Below are positions 25,086-37,635 of a DNA stretch of 64,000 nt, piece by piece. How positions within the stretch are numbered: position 1 is the first letter of the stretch; every line of letters starts with the position of its first letter. The DNA comes from Tubiluchus corallicola. Lineage: Eukaryota > Priapulida > Priapulimorpha > Priapulimorphida > Tubiluchidae. The notes under the pieces are model-generated. The model was not told the origin of the DNA. It did not search any database and saw nothing but the letters and a program-made list of their open reading frames with translations. The stretch is from assembly GCA_030141605.1 (NCBI GenBank), contig JAQGDQ010000226.1, positions 120,001 through 184,000 of the forward strand, given 5' to 3'. Made by a program: the position numbers and the translations under genes.

Positions 25086-25441
25086 AAATTGTAGGAACAA
25101 ATCCAGCACATTACTTACTTAACAATGAGTAGAGTCCAGTCATGTATATGAAGCTACTATAATAAGCTGAACACTGCACCACAGACACACACACAAACAA
25201 CCCAGCTCAATCTACACTACAAGGCTATTGATCTACGCTAATGTTATAACCATCAGGTTCTGGTCTGCTGAATCTGCTGCCTGCCTGGCTTCATCTGCCG
25301 CTGCTGCTGCGCTCCCGGTGAAGCCAATCATCATCCATCACTGATTCCGCACGCGCGTCCCGACCTGACACGCTGTTATACGTGTATGTGTGTGCACATA
25401 CATTATACATATACAGCAGTTCACTTATCCCGAAGCAATTA

Positions 25442-26624
25442 AGTCCAAACACAAGCAGCTCTGCATTATCTGGTTACACTACATGATGGGGATTCTAGAT
25501 GCAGAGGGCAGCACCACGACAGTCCAAACACAAGCAGCTCTGCATTATCTGGTTACACTACATGATGGCGATTCCAGATGCAGAGGGCAGCACCATGACA
25601 GTCCAAACACAAGCAGCTTTGCATTATCTGGTTACACTACATGATGGCGATTCTAGATGCAGAGGGCAGCACCATGACTGTCCAAACACAAGCAGCTCTG
25701 CATTATCTGGTTACACTACATGATGGCGATTCTAGATGCAGAAGGCAGCACCATGACAGTCCAAACACAAGCAGCTCTGCATTATCTGGTTACACTACAT
25801 GATGGCGATTCTAGATGCAGAGGGCAGCTCCATGACAGTCCAAACACAAGCAGCTCTGCATTATCTGTTTAAACTACATGATGGGGATTCTAGATGCAGA
25901 GGGCAGCTCCATGACAGTCCAAACACAAGAAGCTCTGCATTATCTGTTTAAACTACATGATGGGGATTCCAGATGCAGAGGGCAGCTCCATGACAGTCCA
26001 AACACAAGCAGCTCTGCATTATCTGGTTACACTACATGATGGCGATTCCAGACGCAGAGGGCAGCTCCATGACAGTCCAAACACAAGAAGCTCTGCATTA
26101 TCTGGTTAAACTACATGATGGGGATTCCAGACGCAGAGGGCAGCTCCATGACAGTCCAAACACAAGCAGCTCTGCATTATCAGGTTACACTACATGATGG
26201 CGATTCTAGATGCAGAGGGCAGCACCATGACAGTCCAAACACAAGCAGCTCTGCATTATCTGGTTACACTACATGATGGGGATTCTGGATGCAGAGGGCA
26301 GCTCCATGACAGTCCAAACACAAGCAGCTCTGCATTATCTGGTTACACTACATGATGGCGATTCCAGATGCAGAGGGCAGCTCCATGACAGTCCAAACAC
26401 AAGCAGCTCTGCATTATCTGGTTACACTACATGATGGCGATTCTAGATGCAGAGGGCAGCTCCACGACAGTCCAAACACAAGCAGCTCTGCATTATCTGG
26501 TTACACTACATGATGGCGATTCCAGATGCAAAGGGCAGCTCCACGACAGTCCAAACACAAGTAGCTCTGCATTATCTATTACACTACATGATGGCAATTC
26601 CAGATGTAGAGGGCAGCTCCACAA
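25442..26624. repeat. 79-bp minisatellite, about 15 units
   Basis: The unit begins CAGTCCAAACACAAGCAGCT and contains CTGCATTATCTGGTTACACT, ACATGATGGCGATTCTAGAT and GCAGAGGGCAGCACCATGA. Because 79 is not a multiple of three, frames rotate, and the short open frames in it are not genes. Confidence 0.95.
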
Positions 26625-27314
26625 CACCTCATATTTATTTATTGAACAACTGAAGAAAGCAATTTACAAGAGACAAAGAAAAACGACTTAAAAAAACATT
26701 CTACATCAGGACAAAGAAACCACATATAAGTGGTATAATAATTTATACACAAAAAACGCATACAACAGAGTAACATATATATTATAAACTTAATATTGCA
26801 TGTGTTACAGTTAGTCAGTTAGTCAGGCTTGCACTGAGTTATCTCAGTCTTCAAATATTTTGTGGACCAACTTAGCATTAATTTTAATTAATAACTTTTA
26901 CATCTTGTGACGCATTTAAAAACATGAATTTCTCATAAGGACACGTATAATGAAAGTTAGGACAGAAATCAGAAAGAATACAAAAATATTCCTCTCTTAC
27001 ATGAACGTGCAGTGGACATGTAGTAATTACATACAATTCATCCTCTACTTCATTCAAACAAAAATTTTTACACATTCGATGTTCTACAGGTATTTCTTCG
27101 TTAGACGATATCTACTGATTTCAATTGCTAATTTATGAACACATTAACAAAGCATAGAAATGCTGCAATACGTGTAGCTGGCATTAGTAAACAAAATGCT
27201 TTATTTTACCATATTTTAAGATACAGAATATCCTGCAGGTTTAGTACAATTATATAATGACTGGCAAAAGCTATTTATTACAGGTACTTAAAAACATTTA
27301 TAGTTAAAGCAACA

Positions 27315-27680
27315 CAACTTTATTAAAACTTTTATTTTACATAGTTAAAAATCATGCCAAACATTTCGACAGACTACTGTTGTCATCATCAGTGGTAAAT
27401 TTACAACCATACGACCAGTTCATATAGGTAGAGCCTACTTAATTAGTGCATAATATCCTCTGCCAACATACAACAAGATTATATAGACAGAGCCTATTAT
27501 GCACTAATTAAGTATGCTCTGCCTATATAATCTTGTATGTTGGCAGAGGTTATTATGCACTAATTAAGTAGGCTCTACCTACATGAACTGGTCGTATGGT
27601 TGTAAATTTACCACTGATGATAACAGCAGTAGTCTGTTGAAACGTTTGGCATGATTTTTAACCAAGTTTTAATAAAGTTG
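27315..27680. mobile_element. Foldback element with long inverted arms
   Basis: The outer ends are CAACTTTATTAAAACTT and its reverse complement. The arms share ATCATGCCAAAC and TGGTAAATTTACAACCATAC and close on a small inner palindrome around 27497. The left arm carries an extra interruption of about 13 bp. No coding sequence is present. Confidence 0.85.
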
Positions 27681-27950
27681 AGTAAAAAGACCTTATTGAT
27701 CATAACTCAAACTAAAATAAGCTGAGAGCAGAAGACTGTCAAAATGTATGGCATGATTTTTAACTAAGTTTTAATATGAGTAAAAAGACCTTACTGATCA
27801 TAACTCAAACTAAAACAAGCTGAGAGCTGTAGACTGTCGAAACGTTTTGCATGATTTTTAACCAAGTTTTAATAAAGTTGGTGTTTGTTTTTGTGGGTGT
27901 TGTGTTTTGCATGATTTTTAACCAAGTTTTAATAAAGTATTATAAGTATT
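27681..27950. repeat. Repeated fragments of the foldback right end
   Basis: GGCATGATTTTTAACTAAGT, TGCATGATTTTTAACCAAGT and TTTTAATAAAGTTG recur three times after the foldback. They are separated in part by copies of AAAAAGACCTTA.TGATCATA and AACTCAAACTAAAA.AAGCTG. This looks like a short tandem expansion of the element's terminus. Confidence 0.75.
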
Positions 27951-27997
27951 ATAAAGTATTATAAGCGAGTACTTTATACCTGAGGTTGATTGTAGAG

Positions 27998-28354
27998 CAG
28001 TGGTTCTTAACCTGTGTTCGATCGAACCCTAGGGGTTCGGTGAGTCGATCTCAGATGTTCGGCAGAGCCTCCGCCGCGGAGGTCCGGGCACACTTGAATT
28101 ATCGTGTAAATTCGTGACGACGAAGTCACACTGATTTGCAGGTATGTAATTTGTTGTGAGTTTATGCATTGTGTTGGTTTCGTTTTTTGAACAAGGTGAT
28201 GTTCATGCACGGTTCATTTTGTTTACCAGTAAAAAACATATCTATGTCTTGAATTTGAAAAAAATCACATTTTATTTTCACTAAAGAGGGGTTCGGTGAA
28301 TGCGCATATGAAACTGGTGGGGTTCGGTACCTCCAACAAGGTTAAGAACCACTG
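27998..28354. mobile_element. hAT-like MITE (CAGTGGTTCTTAACC ends)
   Basis: This 357-bp element begins CAGTGGTTCTTAACCT and ends AGGTTAAGAACCACTG. It is flanked by TTGTAGAG and CTGTAGAG, a 7-of-8 match to an 8-bp target duplication. Both termini and target-site length are characteristic of hAT transposons. No transposase is encoded. Confidence 0.88.
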
Positions 28355-28445
28355 CTGTAGAGTCTATCATGCTCTCAAAATTTGGTGTGGAATATATGGG
28401 TGTGATGCACCTTGAGATATATGATTGGAGCAGTAACTCGAAGAA

Positions 28446-28652
28446 CTCAAGATTTTCCAACAAGTCTTACACATGTCTCTCAAGCTTGTCTACTGAATAC
28501 TGACCAATGGCATTTTTTTATCATCTTGACGTCCACTCTGTCCAGAGGTTGAGGTTCGGCAAATTTTCAGGCCATTCAATTGAAACAAAAAAATTAATGC
28601 CCGACTTTTCAAATCACTGCTCCTATCATACCCTTCAAGATAGCAGGTTTTG
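28446..28652 (-). pseudogene. Decayed Tc1-like transposase fragment, copy 1
   Basis: It is nearly the same sequence as 31832-32030. On the reverse strand both carry a degenerate match to the Tc1/mariner catalytic neighbourhood (WPENLPNLNP, compare WPxNSPDLNPIEN), followed by remnants of the ENLW...LK stretch. Stops and frameshifts abound, so this is a fossil. Confidence 0.55.
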
Positions 28653-29261
28653 CAAGGCACACGAGGCTTTCACACTAATCTTTCAGGGCATGATAGATAC
28701 GCTATTCTTTCAGCAATCCTTTGACATAATAAATTCTTCTACGCTGTTACTCATTGTTTCTGTACCCCCCCCCAGTAAAAGGTTATGCACAACCCTGTAG
28801 TAAAAACGTAAATAAAAAATGAAGATAATAAAAGTACCAATTCAAAAATAAAAACTTTGAAAATTCTCACAAGTAACTTTCAATTAAAAAAAGACTTTGT
28901 TAATCTTATTCATAAGAAAAATCATTACAGATACCGTGAATATACATTCGGCCAAATGGGAAAATGAACTCGAATTTAGCCAAGTTTATTTACCAGACGA
29001 ATTTTATATCACTTGCATGATTGAATTTACAGAAGCGAAACCTAAAGTTATTTTATGGTAGGTAATTACGGGATGCACCGTTGCTGCAAATTTTTGCTGT
29101 TTCAGTCCGTTTCGAAAATTGCTTTGTCTCTTATCACCCCCAGGAGGGACATCGTAGAGCAAGTCTGCAGGTGATCCACTGACTCTCCATCAGAATATAC
29201 TACACAAGCTACATGCGCATCACATCATTCATGTCAAGTTTTCGTTGTTATAAAATGTTAA

Positions 29262-29460
29262 CATTATTAAAGGAAAGGTCAAAAGGAAAAATGGCTATAA
29301 AGTGCAAAGTTAGTTTATACTACTGCTGTATAGAGATATTCAGGCGAGATTCACTTGAAAATTATGGTGTAACAGGTGGAGGTTGTGAGTTTTCGTAATG
29401 CACCATGGATTTCCGTAAGCGCGCTCTGCTTAAACTAATCAAAACTTTTGCGGCTTGCCT
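29262..29460 (+). repeat. Dispersed repeat family R2, direct copy
   Basis: It begins TTAAAGGAAAGGTCAAAAGG. It is homologous to the inverted copy at 24840-25085. Confidence 0.65.
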
Positions 29461-29654
29461 AAAGTTTGTGCAAAAATATAACAAAAATAGCTAAAGGCTG
29501 TATCTAATTTTTTGCAAAAAATGATACTTTTGTTGAAAATTGATGGTACATAGCTTCTCTTCAGCTGATGAATGATGCCACTGCTGGTAAGAATGATTGT
29601 TCAAAATGGTAGCACACGAGCGGGATATGCGGGGCATGAATGTAAAGCAGTTTT

Positions 29655-31350
29655 ACTAATCTTTGCTTTTCTCACTTGCAAGACAGTCGTACTAGCAATG
29701 ATAAAGAGCAGTAGAAAAAGTGATTCTTTGCTTTTCTCACTTGCAAGACAGTTGTACTAGCAATGATAAAGAGCAGTAGAAAAAGTGATTCTTTGCTTTC
29801 CTCACTTGCAAGACAGTTGTACTAGCAATGATAAAGAGCAGTAGAAAAAGTGATTCTTTACTCTTCTCACTTGCAAGACAGTTGTACTAGCAATGATAAA
29901 AAGCAGTAAAAAATGATTCTTTGCTTTTCCCACTTGCAAGACAGTTGTACTAGCAATGATAAAGAGCAGTAAAAAGTGATTCTTTACTTTTCTCACTTGC
30001 AAGACAGTTGTACTAGCAATGATAAAGAGCAGTAGAAAAAGTGATTCTACTTTTCCCACTTGCATGACAGTTGTACTAGCAATGATAAAGAGCAGTAGAA
30101 AAAGTGATTCTACTTTTCCCACTTGCATGACAGTTGTACTAGCAATGATAAAGAGCAGTAGAAAAAGTGATTCTTTACTCTTCTCACTTGCAAGGCAGTT
30201 GTACTAGCAATGATAAAGAGCAGTAAAAAAAGTGATTCCTTACTTTTCTCACTTGCATGACAGTTGTACTAGCAATGATAAAGAGCAGTAGAAAAAGCGA
30301 TTCTTTACTTTTCCCACTTGCATGACAGTAGTACTAGCAATGATAAAGAGCAGTAAAAAAGTGATTCTTTACTCTTCTCACTTGCAAGACAGTTGTACTA
30401 GCAATGATAAAGAGCAGTAAAAAACGTGATTCCCTTACTTTTCCCACTTGCAAGACAGTTGTACTAGCAATGATAAAGAGCAGTAGAAAAAGTGATTCCT
30501 TACTTTTCCCACTTGCATGACAATTGTACTAGCAATGATAAAGAGCAGTAGAAAAAGTGATTCTTTACTTTTCTCACTTGCATGACAGTTGTACTAGCAA
30601 TGATAAAGAGCAGTAGAAAAAGTGATTCTTTACTTTTCTCACTTGCAAGACAGTTGTACTAGCAATGATAAAGAGCAGTAAAAAGTGATTCTTTACTTTT
30701 CCCACTTGCATGACAGTTGTACTAGCAATGATAAAGAGCAGTAAAAAAAGTGATTCTTTACTTTTCTCATTTGCAAGACAGTTGTACTAGCAATGATAAA
30801 GAGCAGTAAAAAAGTGATTCTTTACTTTTCTCATTTGCAAGACAGTTGTACTAGCAATGATAAAGAGCAGTAAAAAAGTGATTCTTTACTTTTCTCATTT
30901 GCAAGACAGTTGTACTAGCAATGATAAAGAGCAGTAGAAAAAGTGATTTTTTTACTCTTCTCACTTGCAAGACAGTTGTACTAGCAATGATAAAGAGCAG
31001 TAGAAAAAGTGATTCTTTACTTTTCTCATTTGCAAGACAGTTGTACTAGCAATGATAAAGAGCAGTAGAAAAAGTGATTCGTCACTTTTCTCACTTGCAA
31101 GACAGTTGTACTAGCAATGATAAAGAGCAGTAGAAAAAGTGATTCCCTTACTTTTCTCACTTGCAAGACAGTTGTACTAGCAATGATAAAGAGCAGTAGA
31201 AAAAGTGATTCTTTACTTTTCTCACTTGCAAGACAATTGTACTAGCAATGATAAAGAGCAGTAGAAAAAGTGATTCCCTTACTCTTCTCACTTGCGAGAC
31301 AGTTGTACTAGCAATAATAAAGAGAAGTAAAAAGTGATTCTTTACTTCCC
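29655..31350. repeat. About 65-bp minisatellite, about 26 units
   Basis: The unit contains CTTTACTTTTCTCACTTGCA, AGACAGTTGTACTAGCAATG and ATAAAGAGCAGTAGAAAAAG. The length varies (61-66 bp) by run-length changes in A and T tracts. Frames on both strands (for example 29802-30128 minus) are repeat artefacts. Confidence 0.95.
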
Positions 31351-31831
31351 AAATTTTCACTTCCTTCAGTTGTAAATGAGTTTTCATAAAGAACTATCCA
31401 TTCAAGGTTATTGACAAGTGATTACACACAACTAAAAACTGTTTACAATCTGGTCTCAGGTTTACAAAGTTTATTTGTTGAGCTCCCTGAAGTTTTCAAG
31501 TTGTCAGTAACCTTTGGCTTTGGACCATCCAATCAGAGTGACCAATTTGACACCTATCCAGCACTGAACCTCTCAGGTGTTCAGTCGACTACCCCAATTT
31601 CTTAAAGTTTTGGAGTCGTTTTAATTAACTTCAAGTTGCAAACGACTGACTACGCAATATATTATTATACCTAAAATCTGTTGGCTATCTGCTTCAAATA
31701 TAAAAAACCATAAATCCATAACAGAGATGGGTTTAGGCATAGGGCGAGACTGCAAATTACTCAAGTTAGGTTGCCCAACTAGCTACACTATTTCCACGCT
31801 AGCTCATTAACTCACGTTATTGCCGAACCCA

Positions 31832-32030
31832 AGATTTTCTAACATGTCTTACAGATGTCACACAAGATTGTCTGATGTATACTGACCAATGGCAATTTTT
31901 ATCATCTTGATGTCCACTCTGTCCAGGGGTTGAGGTTCGGCAAATTTTCAGGCCATTCAAGTCAAACAAAAAAATTAATGTCAGACTTTTCAGATCACAG
32001 CTCCTATCATACCCTTCAAGATAGCTCATT
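31832..32030 (-). pseudogene. Decayed Tc1-like transposase fragment, copy 2
   Basis: A second copy of the 28446-28652 sequence. It is close enough to read the shared EWPENLPNLNP remnant on the reverse strand. The two lie in the same orientation on either side of the 65-bp array. Confidence 0.55.
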
Positions 32031-32589
32031 AATTCACTCTACTGCCGAAACAAGCTTAGATCAAAGTTTCGTAACATAAAAAACAACCATTAGAGATTAG
32101 ACCATCTTCTCAAAGGCAAAATATATTGTAATCAAAGCCGGTTTAATAACTGTACAACCTATTACTGCAGTATTCACCTGACTAGTTACGCCATCTACAG
32201 TGGGATAGACAAAATACACAAAGCCTGCAAGAAATGAAGCCAAACAATTGTGTTCTAATTCATACGGAATGTGCTGCCACATTACTAAAACATTCTTCAT
32301 TAATTACTTAGACATATGCTAAATGCACTAAAATATCTGCTGAACAGGCTGAAATTTTTATGAAAATAAAATACACAGACACCAACTAAAAGTGACATAA
32401 TGAGCATGACTGTAAATAAATATTTAATGAGAGCAATTGAGAGAGAGAGAGCCATGCCTATTACAGTTATAACTTAATTATCTCAGCAGTTGGATGGTAA
32501 GTAACAAACGAGACAAGTAATTACTTTAATCATTATATTAAATAATATTACGTAATCAGGAGTCAGGAAGCAATTTTTGAAATGGATTA

Positions 32590-33154
32590 CCGTATTTTCC
32601 CATGTATAGGAGACCCTTGTGTATAAGAGACCCCTTCAATTTTTAGGCAAAAATTCTGGAAAAAAGTTTTTTGGTAATGAATAACTTTATTCATCATAGA
32701 AATCATTAAATTCCTCATCACTCTCATCAAATGCTTGTATTGCTTACAACCGCTTCATAGTCGAACGCGACACGCCTTGCTTAGGCTGACTCATCTCGCT
32801 GACCTCTGCCGACGTATCAATGACGTCGACGGGCATGCAGAGAGCTTATGCAGATGCGTTGATTGGCTGCAGAACAATCGATTTCTCTCCAATACGAAAG
32901 AGACATTTAAAAAAATAATAACTTACCCGGTACATTAATTTTATCATTAGAATTTAGCCATGGAGCAGATTTATTGAAAGGAAACTATAATTATTCGAAA
33001 TAAAACAGTTGTAGAGCACTTATTTCTTTAAAATCATTAGTGTCACAATTTATGCATCTTATTGAAAAGACTTACTCCCATGTATAAGAGACCCCCTATT
33101 TTTAAAGTGAAAATTCTGGGCAAAAAAGGGTCTCTTATACACGGGAAAATACGG
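32590..33154. mobile_element. TIR element with CCGTATTTTCCC ends and TA duplication
   Basis: This 565-bp element begins CCGTATTTTCCCATGTATAG and ends CACGGGAAAATACGG, flanked by TA on both sides. Subterminal GTATAAGAGACCCC motifs recur in both orientations. The short frame inside (32735-32938) has no recognised domain. TA insertion suggests the Tc1/mariner-pogo lineage. Confidence 0.75.
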
Positions 33155-33954
33155 TAATTAAAGCTGTGGGAGGGGCGAAGGAGTTAAATGTTTACATTAT
33201 CCAGACAGGATTATAAGCATTTTATGTTCTGTTTTTTAATAACAGGACATGCAACAGTAATGATCATGAATTAACAAATACAGAAACAATGAAGCAAAAC
33301 TTTTGTCAGGAAACTTAAAAAAACATTGGAGAAGCAAACATTAAAAAGTTTGCCAAATCACAATAGGCGGTGCTCTCTGCTAACAAATATTTAAAACAAT
33401 AGAGTCAATTCAGTGGTACATGCCTCAGCTTTTCCACCAAAGTAACAAGAACACGAAGACACACATGAAATTAAGCAACGCGAATATTTGCTAGTTCTGG
33501 AAGTATTTGGGAAGGGGATTTTCACTTTTAGCGTGCTGTTTAGAATAAAATACTGCAGGGGAATTTTTAAACGGATAATTTCTGCCAAAACTAACGTAAT
33601 GGAAAAGTTGAAAATGGGCACTGGGGACATAGGAAAAACTTTCACAGGAACTGATTTCAGCTTCAGTAGAAATGTCCAAATCACTTTTCGGGCAACAAAT
33701 ACAACTGGAATAAGTCTTTTTCTTTGGTGTCTACCAGTCATGAGACAGTATCGCATCAGAAAGTTTGTTATTAAAAAAATTATCCTGGGACAAAAATTGT
33801 ACGTTCTGTGGAGAATGACCCGTAAATATTTTGCGAGTGGGGAATCAGTTGTATAAAATTCACTGCTGAATTTGACGCGCTTTTAAGATGCCAAAATAAT
33901 CTTCTTACTAATTCTCACTTGGATGTCTAGATATAAAAAAGTAGAGATTTTACA

Positions 33955-34055
33955 TACTACACTCACATACACACGCACACACGCACACACACACACACAC
34001 ACACATGCACGCACGCACCCGCATGCACGCACGCACGCACACACACACACACAAA
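33955..34055. repeat. CA-rich microsatellite
   Basis: About 100 bp of CACACA with GCACGCACGC interruptions. Confidence 0.9.
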
Positions 34056-34489
34056 CTCCTGCATTTCGCTAAAATGTACACGAACAAAAATAAAACGAAC
34101 AGCTACTGCTAGATGGCAGCACGATAAACCATAAAATACTAACAGAAAAAAAACTAAATGCTTTAAAACGTTTGAGACAAAACTAAAGTACCAACTCACT
34201 TCACATAAATGTAACAGATAAAGAAGTTGCAACTTTTAATGGAACACAATAACAACGGAACAGCTGGCATTTCTTAAAAATCTTGGGTCCGCAGTTTTCG
34301 TTTCGTCATGTTCATACGAAAATTAAAAGTCTACAGACATGAAATACATTATATCAAAATTTTATTTTTTTAAAAAACACGACTGTTCTTGCTAAAGTAA
34401 TTAGCTATTCAAATAAAACTAAAAAGCATACTTTTTCGGATGAAAATGTTTAAGGTATTCCTGTGACAGCAGTCACAACAATGTAATAA

Positions 34490-35110
34490 AAAGATTCAAA
34501 TTGCTTAAAGCAAAACCAGACCTAATCTTAACCTGTAGGTCAAAACAATCTATGCTTTAAAATATCAAAAGGAAACATACTATTTTTTGAAAAATGACTT
34601 ACGTGAAAGAATTATAACCACACAAACACAATTTCGCATTCGCGCCACTAGTTCTTCACTGTTACGTGCATTTCGCCATTCGCTAGTTAGACGGGCACTA
34701 GCGCCTGCATTTCGGAACTGCATTGCACAGAAAACAGTTCAGATGTGTTAGTCTGTGATGAACTACACATGTTCGAGAACTCATGCGTGAGCACAGTGGG
34801 AAATTTGAAGTTTAATCTTAAAACTTGCCTAGTTTTAGTACAACACACTGGATATCTTACAGTAGCACAGTACTTCAATTTTCACATTCGCAAACACGTG
34901 CAACACGCTTATGGAACATTTTTACTGTTGAAAATTATGTTAGTTTGTGATGTCAGCAATAATTGGACTCGCCCACCATTAATTAAGTTTTTAATCTATT
35001 ATTTGAATATCAGAAACGCTTTTGCAGTATTAATTTAGTTAAAATGTAAACTTTTTATGTGACTTGAGAATGGGGTGGTATATGAAAAATCATCTTGTCT
35101 TCCTTTAAAG
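34490..35110 (-). repeat. Dispersed repeat family R1, copy 3 (inverted)
   Basis: The reverse complement aligns with 13273-13910. It ends at 35103-35110 with CCTTTAAAGG, the same terminus as the other copies. Confidence 0.8.
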
Positions 35111-35162
35111 GTGGAGTACAAAGAAATATATATTATACGTGCTCTACTTCTATTGTGGTGTC

Positions 35163-35460
35163 AACATACTAACTAGAAGAAACCTCTGGAACTATCCAGC
35201 AACAGTAAAACCTTAGTTCAACCAAAACTGGAGTACGCCAGCTCAATTTGAAAACGTAATTATCATAATCATCAGAAGGACTCGCTGAGGAACATGAAGC
35301 ATAAAGCAGCTAGATTTCTCAGAAATGATTTTGATCGAAACATCAGTGTAATATCAATGAGAACAGATCTCAAATGGAAATCTTTAGAAACAAGAATCAT
35401 TTCAGTACTGTCTACAAAGAGTCATATGGATACAACCCAAGTAATATTGTGGCTTGCTAA
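35163..35460 (+). pseudogene. LINE reverse-transcriptase fragment
   Basis: The plus strand carries, across one frameshift near 35207 and a TGA in place of a tryptophan codon, the motif order RRNLW.Y, LVQPKLEYASSI, KHKAARFLRNDF and LKWKSLETR. This is the standard post-catalytic region of CR1/L2/Jockey-type reverse transcriptases (LVRPxLEYASxVWDP...RRAARFxxxDYxxxSSV). It is a dead, truncated copy. Confidence 0.8.
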
Positions 35461-37260
35461 TTAACCCAAGGCGGCCGCACACTCATTTCAATTCTAACTT
35501 AATTATTGAGTGCTAAAAACAAACAAGGACTGTTATGTATACTCTTAGAAGTAATTATTATATGTGTGCTTGCAAATCAAAACCGTTCATAAGATGGCAT
35601 AGTTAAAACTACGTAGTGATGCTTCAAAGCAGAATGCATCAAAAATTTGGTCAAATGTCAATTCTTCGTTTTTCATAAAAACAAAAGCTAAATGTATTGG
35701 ACTTTATTGAAATTATCAAGAAAATGTTAAAAAATACTAAACATCTAATTTTATTACCCCGTACCCATGTCTCTGATTAGAAACCAGTAACGCAATTGTA
35801 AAAAAACGTGTTTCTTCAAACTCCAATAGTAGCTCCTGGAAGCAGTCATTTTGCTTCAGTTTTTCTCTGCTGCCAAGCCCAGATCTTTGTCAGGAAGAGC
35901 CATCTATTGGATTTAACATAATTTTAACGTGTTCTTGAAAAGTCTGTAGCAACCAACACTTGTGCGGTTGGTAAGTGTTTTGAAGAAACAAGAAAAAAAA
36001 CAATGGCTGACTTTAACAGAGATTTTCTCAAGGTTACGTTTTTCAGTGTGCAGCCTGTACCTCAACTTCAACGTGGATTATCTCAGCTTAGAAATGACAT
36101 AGAGCGATGAACTTGGTATTAAAATGATCCTCATGAAATGGAGATTCGATATCTAAAAAATTGAATTGCCGACTTATGGACGATTTTGTTATGCGAGTAC
36201 ACATATACACTCTGAAAAATGTTTACCATATCAGATTTACTCTCTAGAAATCAGTATTCTTATATGTATTCCAATCTGCTATTAAACCTAAGACTCAAAA
36301 ATTAATTTCAAACTTGAAGTTCCTGTAAAGTATATTTACATCACTTTCTTTATTTTCACTGTTTGATCAATGAATTTGCTTTGTTTCTTTATGTGCTAGT
36401 TATTTTAAGTTTAAAGATTTACAAGCTTCACGTCTGAAATTACCTTCCCTCTTTTTTCTTCCCTAGGTATGAGCTTCTTGACTTAAATTTTTGTTTTGTT
36501 TATTCATTTACTATTCACCTGGCATATTTATTTATTTGTTCGCATTAAAATTTTAAACTAGTATTGAACTTATTATGTTAATTTTTGCCAACTTATCTTT
36601 ATTTTTTTGTTGTTTTCAAATTTTGAGTTGCATGTCTACACCTGCTTGACAGGTTTCACTTAATTTTCTTTACTTTCGGACAGGGGTGGCTGATCTGGTG
36701 AGCGTCTTTTCCTAACCCGATTTCTTTTCTGTTTCATTTTTTGTTAATGTTTACTTTGTAAATTACAGATTGCTTACTAAAGTAACTACTTTCTTACTCG
36801 CCTTTTCCATGCACTTCTTTGCAGATGATATGGAGACCTTTGAACGCTTGCTCAAGAACCACCTGTAGCAGACCAAGTGGTTGCCTGTACGTCAGCAACT
36901 CAGTAGGAGATAACTTGTACAAAACCAGATCAAGATAGAAAAATCTTACGGTAGTTATCTTTGGTTTTGTACAAACAAGTCAAAACAACATGTAGGAAAT
37001 CACACTTTACCATGCATCGCCTTCTAGTTTGTACTAACCATAATACAAGAAAGTGTTTTCGGGCTTTAGCAGAAGAACTTGAATCATAGTCACCGAATGC
37101 CGGTCAAATTTATGCAAAACTTGGGATAAATGCATTTTAATTTTTAGTTGTCACGTTTCAGCAATATGGGTATACTTAGATTTTTGTGAGCGAAGAGATT
37201 CGTAGCTAAGCCAACGCCTTTCTCCTTTCTCCGTTCCAGGCGTACCATGCACACAACTAC

Positions 37261-37635
37261 TAGGGGTGAGCATTTTCTAACAGAAAGCGAATTCGAATCG
37301 AACCGAATTTGTGATTTTCGAATTCGAACCAAACTTCAGTGTTTCGAATTCGAACCGAATTCGAAATGAGATTGAAAGATTTTCGAACAACCAGTAAAAA
37401 TTAGTCTTACAAAGATCATGTGTATTACTAGATTTTGTTGTACAATAAAACGACTAGTAATTGGTATAAAATTGTGCACAGAAATCACATCTAAATCACG
37501 CTAAATGCGTGACGTTTCAATCGTTTTAGTGATGAAGAATATGTGTGATTGAAGTGCTGAATTATTCGAATCCATGGTTTTGGATTCGAATCGAGTTCGA
37601 ACTAAAAAAACTCGAACGTTCGATGCTCACCCCTA
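37261..37635. mobile_element. hAT-like MITE with perfect 8-bp target duplication
   Basis: The ends TAGGGGTGAGCAT and ATGCTCACCCCTA are exact 13-bp inverted repeats. The flanks ACAACTAC (37253-37260 and 37636-37643) are identical. The interior is rich in TTCGAATTCGAACC motifs. The intact target duplication implies relatively recent insertion. No transposase is encoded. Confidence 0.92.

Noticed and set aside
25390-26691. Several frames across the 79-bp array
   Set aside because: The unit length rotates the frame; the same peptide appears in different frames, which is a repeat effect.
28507-28800. 97-codon plus-strand frame
   Set aside because: Antisense to the decayed Tc1-like transposase fragment.
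11500-31350. Regularly spaced repeats that superficially resemble CRISPR arrays
   Set aside because: Head-to-tail tandem units without unique spacers, no cas genes, and an animal genome context; these are minisatellites.
29802-31387. Frames of 62-108 codons within the 65-bp array on both strands
   Set aside because: Repeat-derived (FLLLFIIASTTV-type), with no independent coding signal.
33391-33856. Overlapping frames of about 120 codons on both strands
   Set aside because: Open on both strands with no recognisable domain, splice context or homology I can name; likely chance.
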